A stretch of 64,000 nucleotides of DNA from Devosia sp. 66-22. GTDB lineage: Bacteria; Pseudomonadota; Alphaproteobacteria; Rhizobiales; Devosiaceae. The notes under the pieces are model-generated. The model was not told where the DNA came from, searched no databases, and saw only the letters and a list, made by a program, of their open reading frames with translations. This document shows positions 54,392 through 63,348 of the stretch, one piece after another (position 1 is the first letter of the stretch; the number at the start of each line of letters is the position of its first letter). The stretch spans positions 434,001 to 498,000 of the forward strand of contig MKUZ01000017.1 of assembly GCA_001899065.1 (NCBI GenBank). The letters run 5' to 3'. The position numbers were made by a program, and so were the translations under genes.

Positions 54392-55402
54392 TCAGCCGCC
54401 CAGCCTCCGCGCCGCCTCGAGCGCAAAGTAGGTCAGGACGCCCTTGGCGCCGGCGCGCTTGAAGGCCCACAGCGACTCCATCATCGCGGCCTCGCCATCG
54501 ATGGCGCCGGCCGCGCCGGCGAGCTTGAGCATCGTGTACTCGCCGCTCACCTGGTAGGCAAAGACCGGGACGTTGAAGCTGTCGCGCACGCGGCGGACAA
54601 TATCGAGATAGGGCAGGCCGGGCTTGACCATCACCATGTCGGCGCCCTCGTCGATGTCCTGCGCCACTTCGCGCAGCGCCTCGTCGGTGTTGGCGAAATC
54701 GAGCTGATACGTCTTCTTGTCGCCGAGCAGGCGCTGGCCGGAGCCTACGGCCTCGCGGAACGGGCCGTAATAGGCCGAGGCGAATTTGGCCGAATAGCTC
54801 ATGATCGCGACGTGTTCGTAGCCGGCGGCGTCGAGCTCCTGCCGGATTGCCGCGACGCGGCCGTCCATCATGTCGGAGGGCGCGATGATGTCGGCGCCGG
54901 CTTCCGCCTGCACCAGCGCCGAGCGCACCATGGCGTGCACGGTTTCGTCGTTGAGGATCTCGCCGTCGCGCACGAGGCCGTCCTGGCCGTCGCTCGAATA
55001 TTCGTCGAGCGCCACGTCGGCGATGAGGCCGATCTGGGGGACGGCGTCCTTCACGGCGCGCAGGGCGCGACACATCAGGTTGTCGGGATTGTAGGCTTCC
55101 GAGCCATCCGGATTGCGCAGCTGGTCCGGCGTATTGGGGAAGAGGGCGAGCGCCGGAATGCCGGCCGCTGCGGCTTCTTTGGCGGCCCGCACCAGCAGGT
55201 CGATGCTCATGCGCTCGACGCCCGGCATGGTCCGGATCTGCGTACGCTCGTTCTGTCCCTCGATCACGAACAGCGGCCAGATGAAATCGGCCGGCGTCAG
55301 CGTCGTTTCGCGCACCAGATCGCGCATCCATCCCGTCCGTCGCAGCCGCCGCTGGCGGCGCCCGTTGAGGTAATCCAGATCGTATTTCGGCCAGTCGCTC
55401 AT
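54392..55402 (-). CDS. hemB: Delta-aminolevulinic acid dehydratase (porphobilinogen synthase)
   Basis: 336 residues. Condenses two 5-aminolevulinate molecules in heme synthesis. Schiff-base lysines Lys206 (MSYSAKFASAYYGPF) and Lys260 (VMVKPGLPYLD). The metal loop reads ALDEYSSDGQDG instead of the cysteine-rich zinc form, pointing to the magnesium-dependent class usual in Rhizobiales. Starts 56 bp after the end of the XRE gene on the same strand. Confidence 0.95.
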   Translation of the reverse strand: MSDWPKYDLDYLNGRRQRRLRRTGWMRDLVRETTLTPADFIWPLFVIEGQNERTQIRTMPGVERMSIDLLVRAAKEAAAAGIPALALFPNTPDQLRNPDGSEAYNPDNLMCRALRAVKDAVPQIGLIADVALDEYSSDGQDGLVRDGEILNDETVHAMVRSALVQAEAGADIIAPSDMMDGRVAAIRQELDAAGYEHVAIMSYSAKFASAYYGPFREAVGSGQRLLGDKKTYQLDFANTDEALREVAQDIDEGADMVMVKPGLPYLDIVRRVRDSFNVPVFAYQVSGEYTMLKLAGAAGAIDGEAAMMESLWAFKRAGAKGVLTYFALEAARRLGG

Positions 55403-55458
55403 GGCGGCGTGTGTAGCAGCGGGGGCCGGGAGCGGGAAGGGCGGCAGGGTCGCATGGC

Positions 55459-56190
55459 TCAGACGATGGGATGGAACTGCTCGATGGTGATCTCCTCGGC
55501 GAGCGCGTCCTGCGGCGCGCCGAAGCTGGTGACGGTGGTGAACCAGCGCGTGACGCGCCCCTCGGAGCGGAATTCGAGCGGCAGCAGCACGGCGACGCGC
55601 CAATGGCTGCGCGCGTCCGAGAGCGATGAGGCGCCGGGCTGGGCCATCGCCCGCCGCAACACACCGGCGATCGGCGATTGCGGGCCGCGCCGCCGCGTGC
55701 CCTCGCGCATGCGGTGCAGCAGGTATTCGGCGACATCGGTCCAGTTGACGATCGCCTCGCGCACCGGGCCCGGAATGAAGACGAGATCGACGAGGTTGAG
55801 GTCCGGCGCGCCGGGACCGAGCCCGATCAGGCTGCGCGCGGCCGGGTTGGCATCGAGAATGCCGAAGGCGCCGTCGAGCACGATGGCGGGTCGGGGCTCG
55901 TGCGCGGCGAGCAGCAGGCCCACGGCCTGCCGGACGTCGGCCATGGCCGGACTATGCCAGTCGCTGTCGCCGAACTGGGGTGCAAAGCCTGCCGCGACGA
56001 GGAGGCCGTTGCGGTCGCGCAGCGGCAGGTCGAGGGCAGCGGCGAGCCGCAGCACCATCTCGGCGCTCGGCCGCGCCCGTTCTGACTCGATGAACGACAG
56101 ATGGCGCGTCGAGACCTGCGCGCTGAGGGCCAGCTCCATCTGGCTCCATCCGCGCAGCCCGCGCCATTCGCGCAGCAGGGTGCTGAACAT
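55459..56190 (-). CDS. XRE-family regulator with MmyB-like ligand domain
   Basis: 243 residues. N-terminal helix-turn-helix (about 5-62: LREWRGLRGWSQMELALSAQ and STRHLSFIESERARPS), then an MmyB-like PAS-type ligand-binding domain (ILDANPAARSLIGLG, WTDVAEYLLHRMR, VTSFGAPQDALAEEITIEQF). Family members often bind fatty-acid-like ligands and control a divergent oxidoreductase or membrane gene. AGGAGAACCCC precedes the ATG. It diverges from a small membrane-protein gene across 121 bp that contains a perfect palindrome. Confidence 0.88.
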   Translation of the reverse strand: MFSTLLREWRGLRGWSQMELALSAQVSTRHLSFIESERARPSAEMVLRLAAALDLPLRDRNGLLVAAGFAPQFGDSDWHSPAMADVRQAVGLLLAAHEPRPAIVLDGAFGILDANPAARSLIGLGPGAPDLNLVDLVFIPGPVREAIVNWTDVAEYLLHRMREGTRRRGPQSPIAGVLRRAMAQPGASSLSDARSHWRVAVLLPLEFRSEGRVTRWFTTVTSFGAPQDALAEEITIEQFHPIV

Positions 56191-56238
56191 GGGGTTCTCC
56201 TTGTGGCGCCACACTGCGCCGCCCGGCGGGGCAATTCC

Positions 56239-56255
56239 ATTACCTGCGAGGTAAT
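56239..56255. promoter_or_regulatory. Operator-like palindrome ATTACCT-N3-AGGTAAT
   Basis: Perfect 7-bp arms with a 3-nt centre; CAATT at 56232-56236 and AATTG at 56253-56257 add outer symmetry. It lies between the divergent XRE regulator and membrane-protein genes, 49 and 57 bp from their starts, so it is the probable operator of the XRE protein. Confidence 0.65.
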
Positions 56256-56311
56256 TGAGATCATGCCCTGCGACCGGCGAGGGTCGGGTCATCAAGACCA
56301 AGGAGAAACCA

Positions 56312-56719
56312 ATGACCCTCGCTCAAGCGACGCCGATGCGCCTCGACCCGCACCTGATCTATCTCGCCGATGCCACCGTCTCGCTCACCATGGGCGTTGC
56401 CCTGCTGCTGGGCGCTGGTGCCATCACGGAGCTTGCCGGCTGGCCGCTGCCGCCGGCATTCCTGACTGCGATCGGCATCTTCCTGCTGCCCTGGGCAGCG
56501 TTCAATCTGTGGATCGGCCGCAGCGCGCAGCCGAACCGGGCGGCAGTCGTCGCCAATCTTATCGGCGATGCGCTCTGGATCGCCGGGACCGCCGCGCTGC
56601 TGGTGAGTTTTGCTCCGACACTGACGGCGATCGGCCTCGTCCTGCTCGCCGGGCAGGGCCTTGCGGTGGTCGGCGTGCTGATCACGAAGCTGTTTGGCGC
56701 ACGCGCGCTGATCCGCTGA
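56312..56719 (+). CDS. Small four-helix membrane protein, probable XRE target
   Basis: 135 residues with about four hydrophobic segments (LADATVSLTMGVALLLGAGA, LTAIGIFLLPWAAFNLWI, GDALWIAGTAALLVS, LVLLAGQGLAVVGVLI). No named family recognised with confidence. AGGAGAAACC precedes the ATG. Divergent position from the XRE regulator and the shared palindrome suggest it is controlled by it. Confidence 0.75.
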   Translation: MTLAQATPMRLDPHLIYLADATVSLTMGVALLLGAGAITELAGWPLPPAFLTAIGIFLLPWAAFNLWIGRSAQPNRAAVVANLIGDALWIAGTAALLVSFAPTLTAIGLVLLAGQGLAVVGVLITKLFGARALIR

Positions 56720-56771
56720 TTGAAGCGTCCATGGCGGATGACGGGCGCCCGCCGGGCTGCTAAGCACCGCC

Positions 56772-57164
56772 ATGGACTTCAAATCCCCCCTCGCGGGGCG
56801 CTACATCCGAATCGTCGCCATCATCGCGCTGCTGCTCGGCCTGTCCGACGCGGCGCGCCTGCTGGGGGTCGGCTCGGGATCGCCGGGCGTGAGCCCGCTC
56901 TACACGCTGGGCGTCAGCGGCTTCACCTACCTCGCCATCTTCGCGCTGGCCCGCCTCTTCGCGGCTGTTGGGCTGTGGATTCAGGCGAGCTGGGGCGCGG
57001 TGCTGCTGGTGGGCGCCACGGTGATCGAACTGGGCATGTATATGCTGGGCAGCCGCGACGTGCAGATGTCGGCGCTGGGCTTTGCGGTACGTCTCGTGCT
57101 GCTGGTATCGATCGTCCTGATCTTCGTGCTGTCGCTGCGCTTCCGGCAGCGCGCGCACGACTGA
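56772..57164 (+). CDS. Hypothetical four-helix membrane protein
   Basis: 130 residues, starting MDFKSPLAGRYIRIVAIIAL, with four predicted membrane helices and glycine-rich turns; ends with a basic SLRFRQRAHD tail. No family recognised. 52 bp after the previous membrane-protein gene on the same strand. Its stop codon lies inside the first copy of a 20-bp tandem duplication. Confidence 0.75.
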   Translation: MDFKSPLAGRYIRIVAIIALLLGLSDAARLLGVGSGSPGVSPLYTLGVSGFTYLAIFALARLFAAVGLWIQASWGAVLLVGATVIELGMYMLGSRDVQMSALGFAVRLVLLVSIVLIFVLSLRFRQRAHD

Positions 57165-57200
57165 AACGGCCCGGTTACGGCTGAAACGGCCCGGTTACGG
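57161..57200. repeat. Exact 20-bp tandem duplication
   Basis: CTGAAACGGCCCGGTTACGG occurs at 57161-57180 and again at 57181-57200 without a mismatch. The first copy contains the TGA stop of the preceding membrane-protein gene. Being perfect, it is probably recent. Confidence 0.95.
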
Positions 57201-57277
57201 CCTGTTTAGGTTACGATTTTCACTACCTGCGTAACCTCTCGTAAAGCCAAAATCCCGAACATTTTCAGTAAGATGAT

Positions 57278-57296
57278 CTTAAGCGTGCGGCTTAAG
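57278..57296. promoter_or_regulatory. Palindrome CTTAAGC-N5-GCTTAAG upstream of ldtR
   Basis: Perfect 7-bp arms, 81 bp before the ldtR ATG, with the heptamer GATCTTA repeated on each side (57275-57281 and 57298-57304). A MarR-type dimer site is plausible, so this may be the LdtR autoregulatory operator. Confidence 0.5.
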
Positions 57297-57376
57297 TCGA
57301 TCTTATTTGGGTGTGTCTAGGTTGTGGCTACGAGAGGCGAACAATCGCCCGGACCGTCAGGAACAGTGAGGCAATT

Positions 57377-57886
57377 ATGGCAACCAAATCCAATGCCGTT
57401 GAGGCAGAGGCGCCGGGCAGTGCGGGCAGCCTGAAGCCGCAGTATCTCGAAGCCGTGAGCCGCGTTGAACGGCTGCACCGCCGACTGCTCGATCTGATCA
57501 AGGACGAATTCGACCGCATGGGCTGGGACGACATCAATCCCGTCCAGGCGCTGCTGATGTTCAACATCGGCGATGCCGAGATGACCGCCGGCGAGCTGCG
57601 CTCCCGCGGCTACTATCTGGGCAGCAACGTCAGCTACAACCTTAAGAAGCTGGTCGAGACGGGCTACATCTTCCAGGAGCGCTCGCGCGCCGACCGCCGT
57701 TCGGTCCGTATCCGTCTCACGCCCAAAGGCGAGGAAGTGGCGGAAGTCATCGACGAGCTCTACGATCGCCACCTCAAGTCGATCGACAAGGTCGGCGGCC
57801 TCGACGAGAGCGCCTTCGAGAACCTCAACAAGGCCCTCGGCCGCCTCGAACGCTTCTGGGTCGACCAGATTCTCTACAAGCTCTAA
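57377..57886 (+). CDS. ldtR: MarR-family regulator LdtR
   Basis: 169 residues. Winged-helix MarR fold: ALLMFNIGDAEMTAGELRSR (about 54-73), recognition region GSNVSYNLKKLVETGYI, wing ERSRADRRSVRIRLTPKGEE. This is the form called LdtR in Sinorhizobium and Candidatus Liberibacter, which controls the L,D-transpeptidase gene ldtP and osmotic-stress tolerance. The ldtP gene lies 259 bp downstream in the same direction. GTGAGG precedes the ATG by about 6 bases. Confidence 0.88.
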   Translation: MATKSNAVEAEAPGSAGSLKPQYLEAVSRVERLHRRLLDLIKDEFDRMGWDDINPVQALLMFNIGDAEMTAGELRSRGYYLGSNVSYNLKKLVETGYIFQERSRADRRSVRIRLTPKGEEVAEVIDELYDRHLKSIDKVGGLDESAFENLNKALGRLERFWVDQILYKL

Positions 57887-57907
57887 GCCCTTCCGACCTC
57901 CAAAGTT

Positions 57908-57925
57908 TGTGGCGCTTGCGCCACA
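57908..57925 (+). other. Small perfect hairpin after ldtR
   Basis: TGTGGCGC and GCGCCACA form a perfect 8-bp stem closed by TT, 21 bases after the ldtR stop and just before the terminator hairpin. It could be part of the terminator region or an operator half-site pair for the downstream ldtP promoter. Confidence 0.5.
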
Positions 57926-57934
57926 GGGCAAAGC

Positions 57935-57967
57935 AAACGCCGGTCCGGGGGGCCGGCGTTTCTTATT
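57935..57967 (+). terminator. Terminator of ldtR
   Basis: AAACGCCGG (57935-57943) pairs with CCGGCGTTT (57953-57961) across a 9-nt G-rich loop, followed by CTTATTTG. It separates ldtR from ldtP, so ldtP should have its own promoter in the following 180 bp. Confidence 0.8.
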
Positions 57968-58145
57968 TGTGCCGCAAATTCCAGCCGTACTCTTTGCATG
58001 CGAACGATTATCCGGTCGCAGGGCGTCCCTTCATGCGTAACCAGTCCGGCATGACCTTCACAGGTCGTTGACGGGCGTTGTGGTCGAATGGGCACCAATG
58101 TATTCGGACCCTTCGGGCACTCCTTGGCGAATGACTGGTGACGGC

Positions 58146-59408
58146 ATGTTTCTGAACAGGCGCAAGCTCCTCTCCTCGGTGGCCGCTGTGGCCGCGAGCT
58201 TGGCGATTCCCTCGATCGCGCGGGCCGAGGCGGAGGATGACACCTCGATCTGGGACATCCTTGCCGGCAACAAGCGCAACAAGGCCGTCGGCGAAAAGAA
58301 CAACATCGACGCGCTGACCATCATCGACACGCCCGAGCCGATCCTGAGCTTCGACACGGCCTACAGCGTCGAGCTCGCGATCAACTACTACCAGCAGGTG
58401 GTGGCCGCGGGCGGCTGGGAGCAGCCGACACGCCAGACCTTCGCTCTCGCCAACGGCAAGACCGGCCGCGCCGTGATCAACCTCAAGCGGCACCTGATGC
58501 TGGTGGGGGACATGGAGCGCAAGGACCGCGTGCGCGACGATTTCGACGACGAAACCGATCTGGCGCTGCGCAAATTCCAGGTGCGCCACGGCATCATCCC
58601 GACCGGCAAGGTCGACGAGCCGACCTTCTACGCGATGGCGATCCCGGCCGAGCAGCGCCTCGCGCAGCTCCAGTTGAATGCCGCGCGCATCCAGAGCCTC
58701 GCCGGTGCGCTCGAGGAGCGCTATTTGCTGGTCAACATTCCGGCTGCCTCGATCGAAACGGTGCAGGGCGGCATGGTCAATTCGCGGCATACCGCCGTGG
58801 TCGGCAAGATCGACCGGCAGACGCCGATCCTCAGCTCCAAGGTCCACCAGATCAAGTTCAACCCCTACTGGACGGTGCCCAAGAGCATCATCGAGAAGGA
58901 CCTGATCCGGTACATGAACGAAGACCCCATGTACCTGACCAATTTCCGCATCCGCGTCTTCGACGGCAAGGGCAACGAAGTGCCGCCCGAGTCGATCAAC
59001 TGGCAGTCGCTCGATGCGCTCAACTACACGTTCCGCCAGGACCCGGGCGGCGAGAACTCGATGGGCCACTGCAAGATCGACTTCTACAATCCCTACGACG
59101 TCTATCTGCACGACACGCCCTCCAAGGGGCTGTTCGGGCAGAACTCGCGCTTCCATTCCTCGGGCTGCGTGCGCGTGGAGGGCATCGACACGGTGGCGAG
59201 CTGGCTGCTGGCCGACAATGGCGGCTGGGACATCGACGGCGTGCACGCGATGTTCGCGACCAACGAGAACGTCAACGTACCGCTCAAATTCCAGATGCCG
59301 CTGCACACCACCTACATCACGGCCTGGGCCAACCGGCAGGGCACGGTGAGCTTCCGCGACGACATCTACGAGTACGACGCGGCAGGCAAGGTCAGCTTCG
59401 AGAGCTGA
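58146..59408 (+). CDS. ldtP: L,D-transpeptidase with peptidoglycan-binding domain
   Basis: 420 residues from this start. Signal sequence with a twin-arginine-like FLNRRKLLSS and hydrophobic core, cut near SIARAEA. A peptidoglycan-binding-1 region (about 75-165, ALRKFQVRHGIIPTGKVDEP) precedes the YkuD catalytic domain (about 190-400) with SMGHCKIDFYN and HSSGCVRVEG, giving His337 and the nucleophile Cys341. Forms 3-3 cross-links or attaches proteins to peptidoglycan. Earlier in-frame ATGs (58098, 58131) exist, but this one places the signal at the N-terminus. Probable target of LdtR. Confidence 0.9.
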   Translation: MFLNRRKLLSSVAAVAASLAIPSIARAEAEDDTSIWDILAGNKRNKAVGEKNNIDALTIIDTPEPILSFDTAYSVELAINYYQQVVAAGGWEQPTRQTFALANGKTGRAVINLKRHLMLVGDMERKDRVRDDFDDETDLALRKFQVRHGIIPTGKVDEPTFYAMAIPAEQRLAQLQLNAARIQSLAGALEERYLLVNIPAASIETVQGGMVNSRHTAVVGKIDRQTPILSSKVHQIKFNPYWTVPKSIIEKDLIRYMNEDPMYLTNFRIRVFDGKGNEVPPESINWQSLDALNYTFRQDPGGENSMGHCKIDFYNPYDVYLHDTPSKGLFGQNSRFHSSGCVRVEGIDTVASWLLADNGGWDIDGVHAMFATNENVNVPLKFQMPLHTTYITAWANRQGTVSFRDDIYEYDAAGKVSFES

Positions 59409-59410
59409 CG

Positions 59411-59620
59411 ATGGGCTGGGGCGCGGACAAGAAACCTGCCGGCCCCTCCGAAGTCTATTTCGAGTTCACCCAGATCGGCGCGCAGATGCGCGTCGCCGCC
59501 ATCGATGCCGCGACCGGCACCGAGGTGATCATCATCGCACCCGTGAGTGCGACGCAGATTCAGATGCAGAACCTTGCGCTCGCCAAGCTGAAGCGACGGA
59601 TGGAGCAGGGCGGGGGATAG
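59411..59620 (+). CDS. Conserved small protein, 69 residues
   Basis: Begins MGWGADKKPAGPSEVYFEFT, then QIGAQMRVAAIDAATGTEVI and a C-terminal amphipathic helix LALAKLKRRMEQ. Looks like a small beta-rich domain seen as a conserved hypothetical in Rhizobiales; no function is known to me. Two bases after ldtP, so cotranscribed and perhaps a cofactor or antagonist of the transpeptidase. Confidence 0.75.
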   Translation: MGWGADKKPAGPSEVYFEFTQIGAQMRVAAIDAATGTEVIIIAPVSATQIQMQNLALAKLKRRMEQGGG

Positions 59621-59627
59621 GCCAAGG

Positions 59628-59656
59628 AAGAGGGCCCGCCGAAGCGGGCCTCTTGA
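59628..59656. terminator. Bidirectional terminator between convergent genes
   Basis: AAGAGGGCCCGC (59628-59639) and GCGGGCCTCTT (59644-59654) form a stem with one bulged base and a CGAA loop. With AAGA on one side and TCTT on the other it can serve both the ldtP operon and the convergent BA14K-like gene. Confidence 0.7.
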
Positions 59657-59662
59657 ATGCCG

Positions 59663-59908
59663 TCAGAGCAGGCAGCGCTTCCACTCGCCGCCGAACGACA
59701 GGTACATGTCGGTGTCGGCATTGTAGGAGCGGTACTTGGCCTCGCAGGCGGCGATATGGTCGTCGTCGAGGCCGGCCTCGGCCGAAATCACGATGTCGCT
59801 GCGGCTGCTGCGGTCGAACGCATCGGAGTGGCTGAGCACCGCCGTGGTGCCGACGCCGGTCCAGAACGAGCCGACGATGATGGCGGCCATTAAGGGGGTG
59901 ATGACCAT
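59663..59908 (-). CDS. BA14K-like exported small protein
   Basis: 81 residues. N-terminal hydrophobic segment (about 3-25) acts as signal or anchor. The C-terminal part CEAKYRSYNADTDMYLSFGG and final Cys match the BA14K-family pattern CxxRYRSYDPxTxxYxGxDGxxxxC; BA14K is an immunoreactive, lectin-like protein described in Brucella. AAGGAGA lies six bases before the ATG. Divergent from the glyA leader. Confidence 0.75.
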   Translation of the reverse strand: MVITPLMAAIIVGSFWTGVGTTAVLSHSDAFDRSSRSDIVISAEAGLDDDHIAACEAKYRSYNADTDMYLSFGGEWKRCLL

Positions 59909-60041
59909 TGCTGATCTCCTTGAATTTTCTCACGTTTCTTGTTGGCCGAGCCCCCTGGGACGGGGCGTTCCCGCCGTCAGCCTGACCCCCGCCTAACTCC
60001 TCTTGCCGCGCATCGTTCCGGCCCCGCGGCACTTCCGCCCG
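59909..60041. other. Divergent promoter region of BA14K-like gene and glyA
   Basis: Short spacer before the structured glyA leader. The left end (ATCTCCTTGAATTTTCTCACG) is AT-rich and contains the BA14K ribosome site; a promoter for the plus-strand leader transcript should lie here but none is clear enough to name. Confidence 0.4.
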
Positions 60042-60162
60042 GTGGGAAAACCTGCGATAAGCGGCGCGTTCGCGCGACTGGCGAGATCAGATGGGGCACC
60101 ATCGGGGAACGCGAACGATATTTGCCGCTCGCCTGGGCACCTCACCGAACGCAGGAGCCCAT
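60042..60162 (+). ncRNA. Candidate structured leader RNA upstream of glyA
   Basis: A nested set of perfect stems: GTGGG/CCCAT (60042-60046, 60158-60162), CCTGCG/CGCAGG (60051-60056, 60150-60155), AGCGGC/GCCGCT (60060-60065, 60124-60129), CGTTCGCG/CGCGAACG (60067-60074, 60110-60117) and an apical hairpin GATGG/CCATC (60090-60103). Unpaired ATATTT (60118-60123) makes an asymmetric bulge. The outer stem pairs with AGGAG, the ribosome site of the leader ORF at 60164. It could be a cis-regulatory element; a 6S-like free RNA is an alternative because of the rod shape. Confidence 0.5.
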
Positions 60163-60163
60163 T

Positions 60164-60270
60164 ATGCCAGCCGTCCATAGTCCCTTAGCCGCGCTTGGAA
60201 TCGCCGCCGGGCGCATGATAAAGCCCGGCCATCGCCGGACCTTTCCGTCTCGACTCCAGGGGGAACGCCC

Positions 60271-60274
<4 letters not shown>
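60164..60274 (+). CDS. 36-codon leader ORF overlapping the glyA start
   Basis: ATG to TGA, peptide beginning [20 protein letters not shown] and ending GERP. A strong AGGAG (60153-60157) stands six bases upstream, and the stop codon overlaps the glyA ATG (ATGA). Inside it, GCCGGGC (60206-60212) and GCCCGGC (60223-60229) form a hairpin. The arrangement suggests translational coupling of glyA to a leader peptide. No family recognised; composition of the peptide is not obviously enriched in Gly or Ser. Confidence 0.45.
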
Positions 60275-61572
<1,298 letters not shown>

Positions 61573-61624
61573 GGCTCGCGTGTCGCGCGGTTTGCGTTCA
61601 GCGACGCGCCAAGGAGACTGACCA

Positions 61625-62107
61625 ATGCGCTGCCCGTACTGCGGAAACGACGACACGCAGGTCAAGGACAGCCGTCCGACCGAAGACTCATCGGCCATCC
61701 GCCGCCGCCGCATCTGCCCAAGCTGCGGCGGCCGCTTCACCACCTTCGAGCGCGTGCAGTTGCGCGAGCTCACGGTGGTCAAGAAGTCGGGCCGCAAGGT
61801 CCCGTTCGACCGCGACAAGCTCGCCCGCTCGGTCAACACGGCGCTGCGCAAGCGCGCCGTCGAACCGGAGCGGGTCGAGCGCATGATCTCGGGCGTCGTC
61901 CGCCAGCTCGAGAGTCTGGGCGAGCAGGAAATCACCTCCGACCAGATCGGCGAGTTCGTCATGGACGGGCTCAAGAACCTCGACGACGTCGCTTTTGTGC
62001 GCTTCGCCTCGGTCTACAAGAACTTCGGCAAGGCCGACGACTTCCGCTCGTTCCTGAGCGAGCTCAAGGATGCCGACATGCCCACGCTGGGCGAAGACGA
62101 GGACTGA
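61625..62107 (+). CDS. nrdR: Transcriptional repressor NrdR
   Basis: 160 residues. N-terminal zinc ribbon with [11 protein letters not shown] and [15 protein letters not shown], then an ATP-cone domain (about 50-140, [16 protein letters not shown]). Represses ribonucleotide-reductase genes when dATP is bound. AAGGAGACTGACC precedes the ATG. glyA-nrdR is a conserved pair in Rhizobiales. Confidence 0.96.
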   Translation: MRCPYCGNDDTQVKDSRPTEDSSAIRRRRICPSCGGRFTTFERVQLRELTVVKKSGRKVPFDRDKLARSVNTALRKRAVEPERVERMISGVVRQLESLGEQEITSDQIGEFVMDGLKNLDDVAFVRFASVYKNFGKADDFRSFLSELKDADMPTLGEDED

Positions 62108-62205
62108 GCCTCGCGCCCAGCGCATCGCATCGCCGCAGTTTGAGTGGTTGACCCGGCGGCGCGGCGCGAAGATAACGACCCCCGCTTCAGACGACCCGAG
62201 TATCC

Positions 62206-62685
62206 ATGTCCGCCTCCGACCCCACCCCCAGCACCTCGCGTCCCGCCAATCAGCGCGGCGCCGCCCGGCTCGCCGCCGTCCAGGCGCTGTACCAGATGGA
62301 TGTGGGGCGGCAGACGCTCGAGGACACGCTGAGCCAGTTCAACGCCCACATGCTGGGCCGCGAGGTCGAGGGCGAGCAGTACCTGCCGGCCGATGCCGAT
62401 TTCTTCCGCCAGATCGTATCGGGCGTGATCCGCGCCCAGCTCGACATCGATCCCACCATCGACAAGTCGCTGTCCAGCGACTGGCCGGTCGGCCGGATCG
62501 ACGCGACGCTCCGCGCCATCCTCCGCGCCGCCGCGTTCGAGTTGCTGCGCCGCCGCGACATTCCGCAGGGCGTGGTGATCACCGAATACGTCGATATCGC
62601 CAAGGCTTTCTACGAGGACGATGCGCCGCGGCTGGTGAATGCCGTGCTCGACAACATCGCCAGGCAAGTCGCGCCGACGGCCTAG
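62206..62685 (+). CDS. nusB: Transcription antitermination factor NusB
   Basis: 159 residues. All-helical NusB fold: ARLAAVQALYQMDVG near 25, FFRQIVSGVI, and the C-terminal RIDATLRAILRAAAFELLRR with VVITEYVDIAKAFYEDDAP. Joins the NusA/NusE antitermination complex on rRNA operons. In many Rhizobiales riboflavin genes lie between nrdR and nusB; here only 98 bp separate them. Confidence 0.94.
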   Translation: MSASDPTPSTSRPANQRGAARLAAVQALYQMDVGRQTLEDTLSQFNAHMLGREVEGEQYLPADADFFRQIVSGVIRAQLDIDPTIDKSLSSDWPVGRIDATLRAILRAAAFELLRRRDIPQGVVITEYVDIAKAFYEDDAPRLVNAVLDNIARQVAPTA

Positions 62686-62758
62686 CCATCGGCACAGTCC
62701 CGCTTTTCGGATCATGCAGGGCGGGGGCGTCCGGCGCCCCCGCTGCGCGGTAGACGCG

Positions 62759-63229
62759 TCAGATCGACTCGATCAGGGAGTCGATGAAGCTCTTGTCTTC
62801 GCCATAGGACGGCGTCTTGCGGCCCTCGATGGTGAACACCTTGCCGTCCTTGGCCGAATAGAGGGCCTTGTCGGCGACCTTCTTGTTCTTGTCGAAATAG
62901 ACGGCGAGCACGGTGCGTTCCCTCACCGTGGTCATGCCGAAGGCCGTCTGGTCGACCTTGGTCTCGACATAGTACCAGGCAGTACCGCTGTCGAAGGCGT
63001 TGACGGTCTGCGGCGAACCGAGCACCACGGTCACCAGTTCCTGGCTCTGGCCGGGACGAATCTGCGCCAGCGCGTCCTGCGAGATGGCGTAGCCCTGCAC
63101 CTTGGCGTTCGAGAGCGCGAGGCCCGAGCCCATGCTGCAGGCCGAGAGGCTCAGGGCCAGAAGGCCGGCCGCCGCCACCGACATCAGGAGTGGGGCAGTT
63201 TGGCGCTGGGGCATGGATTTGACTTTCAC
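62759..63229 (-). CDS. bamE: Outer-membrane assembly lipoprotein BamE
   Basis: 156 residues. Lipoprotein signal with lipobox LSLSAC and lipidated Cys31. The SmpA/OmlA domain follows (ALAQIRPGQSQELVTVVLGS, TAWYYVE, VLAVYFDKNKKV). BamE is a small component of the BAM complex that inserts beta-barrel proteins such as the porin above. Single minus-strand gene divergent from the cytochrome bc1 chaperone gene, the usual Rhizobiales layout. Confidence 0.92.
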   Translation of the reverse strand: MKVKSMPQRQTAPLLMSVAAAGLLALSLSACSMGSGLALSNAKVQGYAISQDALAQIRPGQSQELVTVVLGSPQTVNAFDSGTAWYYVETKVDQTAFGMTTVRERTVLAVYFDKNKKVADKALYSAKDGKVFTIEGRKTPSYGEDKSFIDSLIESI

Positions 63230-63348
63230 GTTGCCTCTCGAATAAGACGCGGGCTCCCGCTGGAGCGCCGCTTGTTTAGCGAGGAAGTGCGTCCGCTGGC
63301 AAGCGCATGCACGGCGCGCCGGACCACCCGCGGTGGAGCCTTACGTCC

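Noticed and set aside
60042-60162. glyA leader as a glycine or tetrahydrofolate riboswitch
   Set aside because: The conserved cores of those classes are not visible; left as an unnamed structured element.
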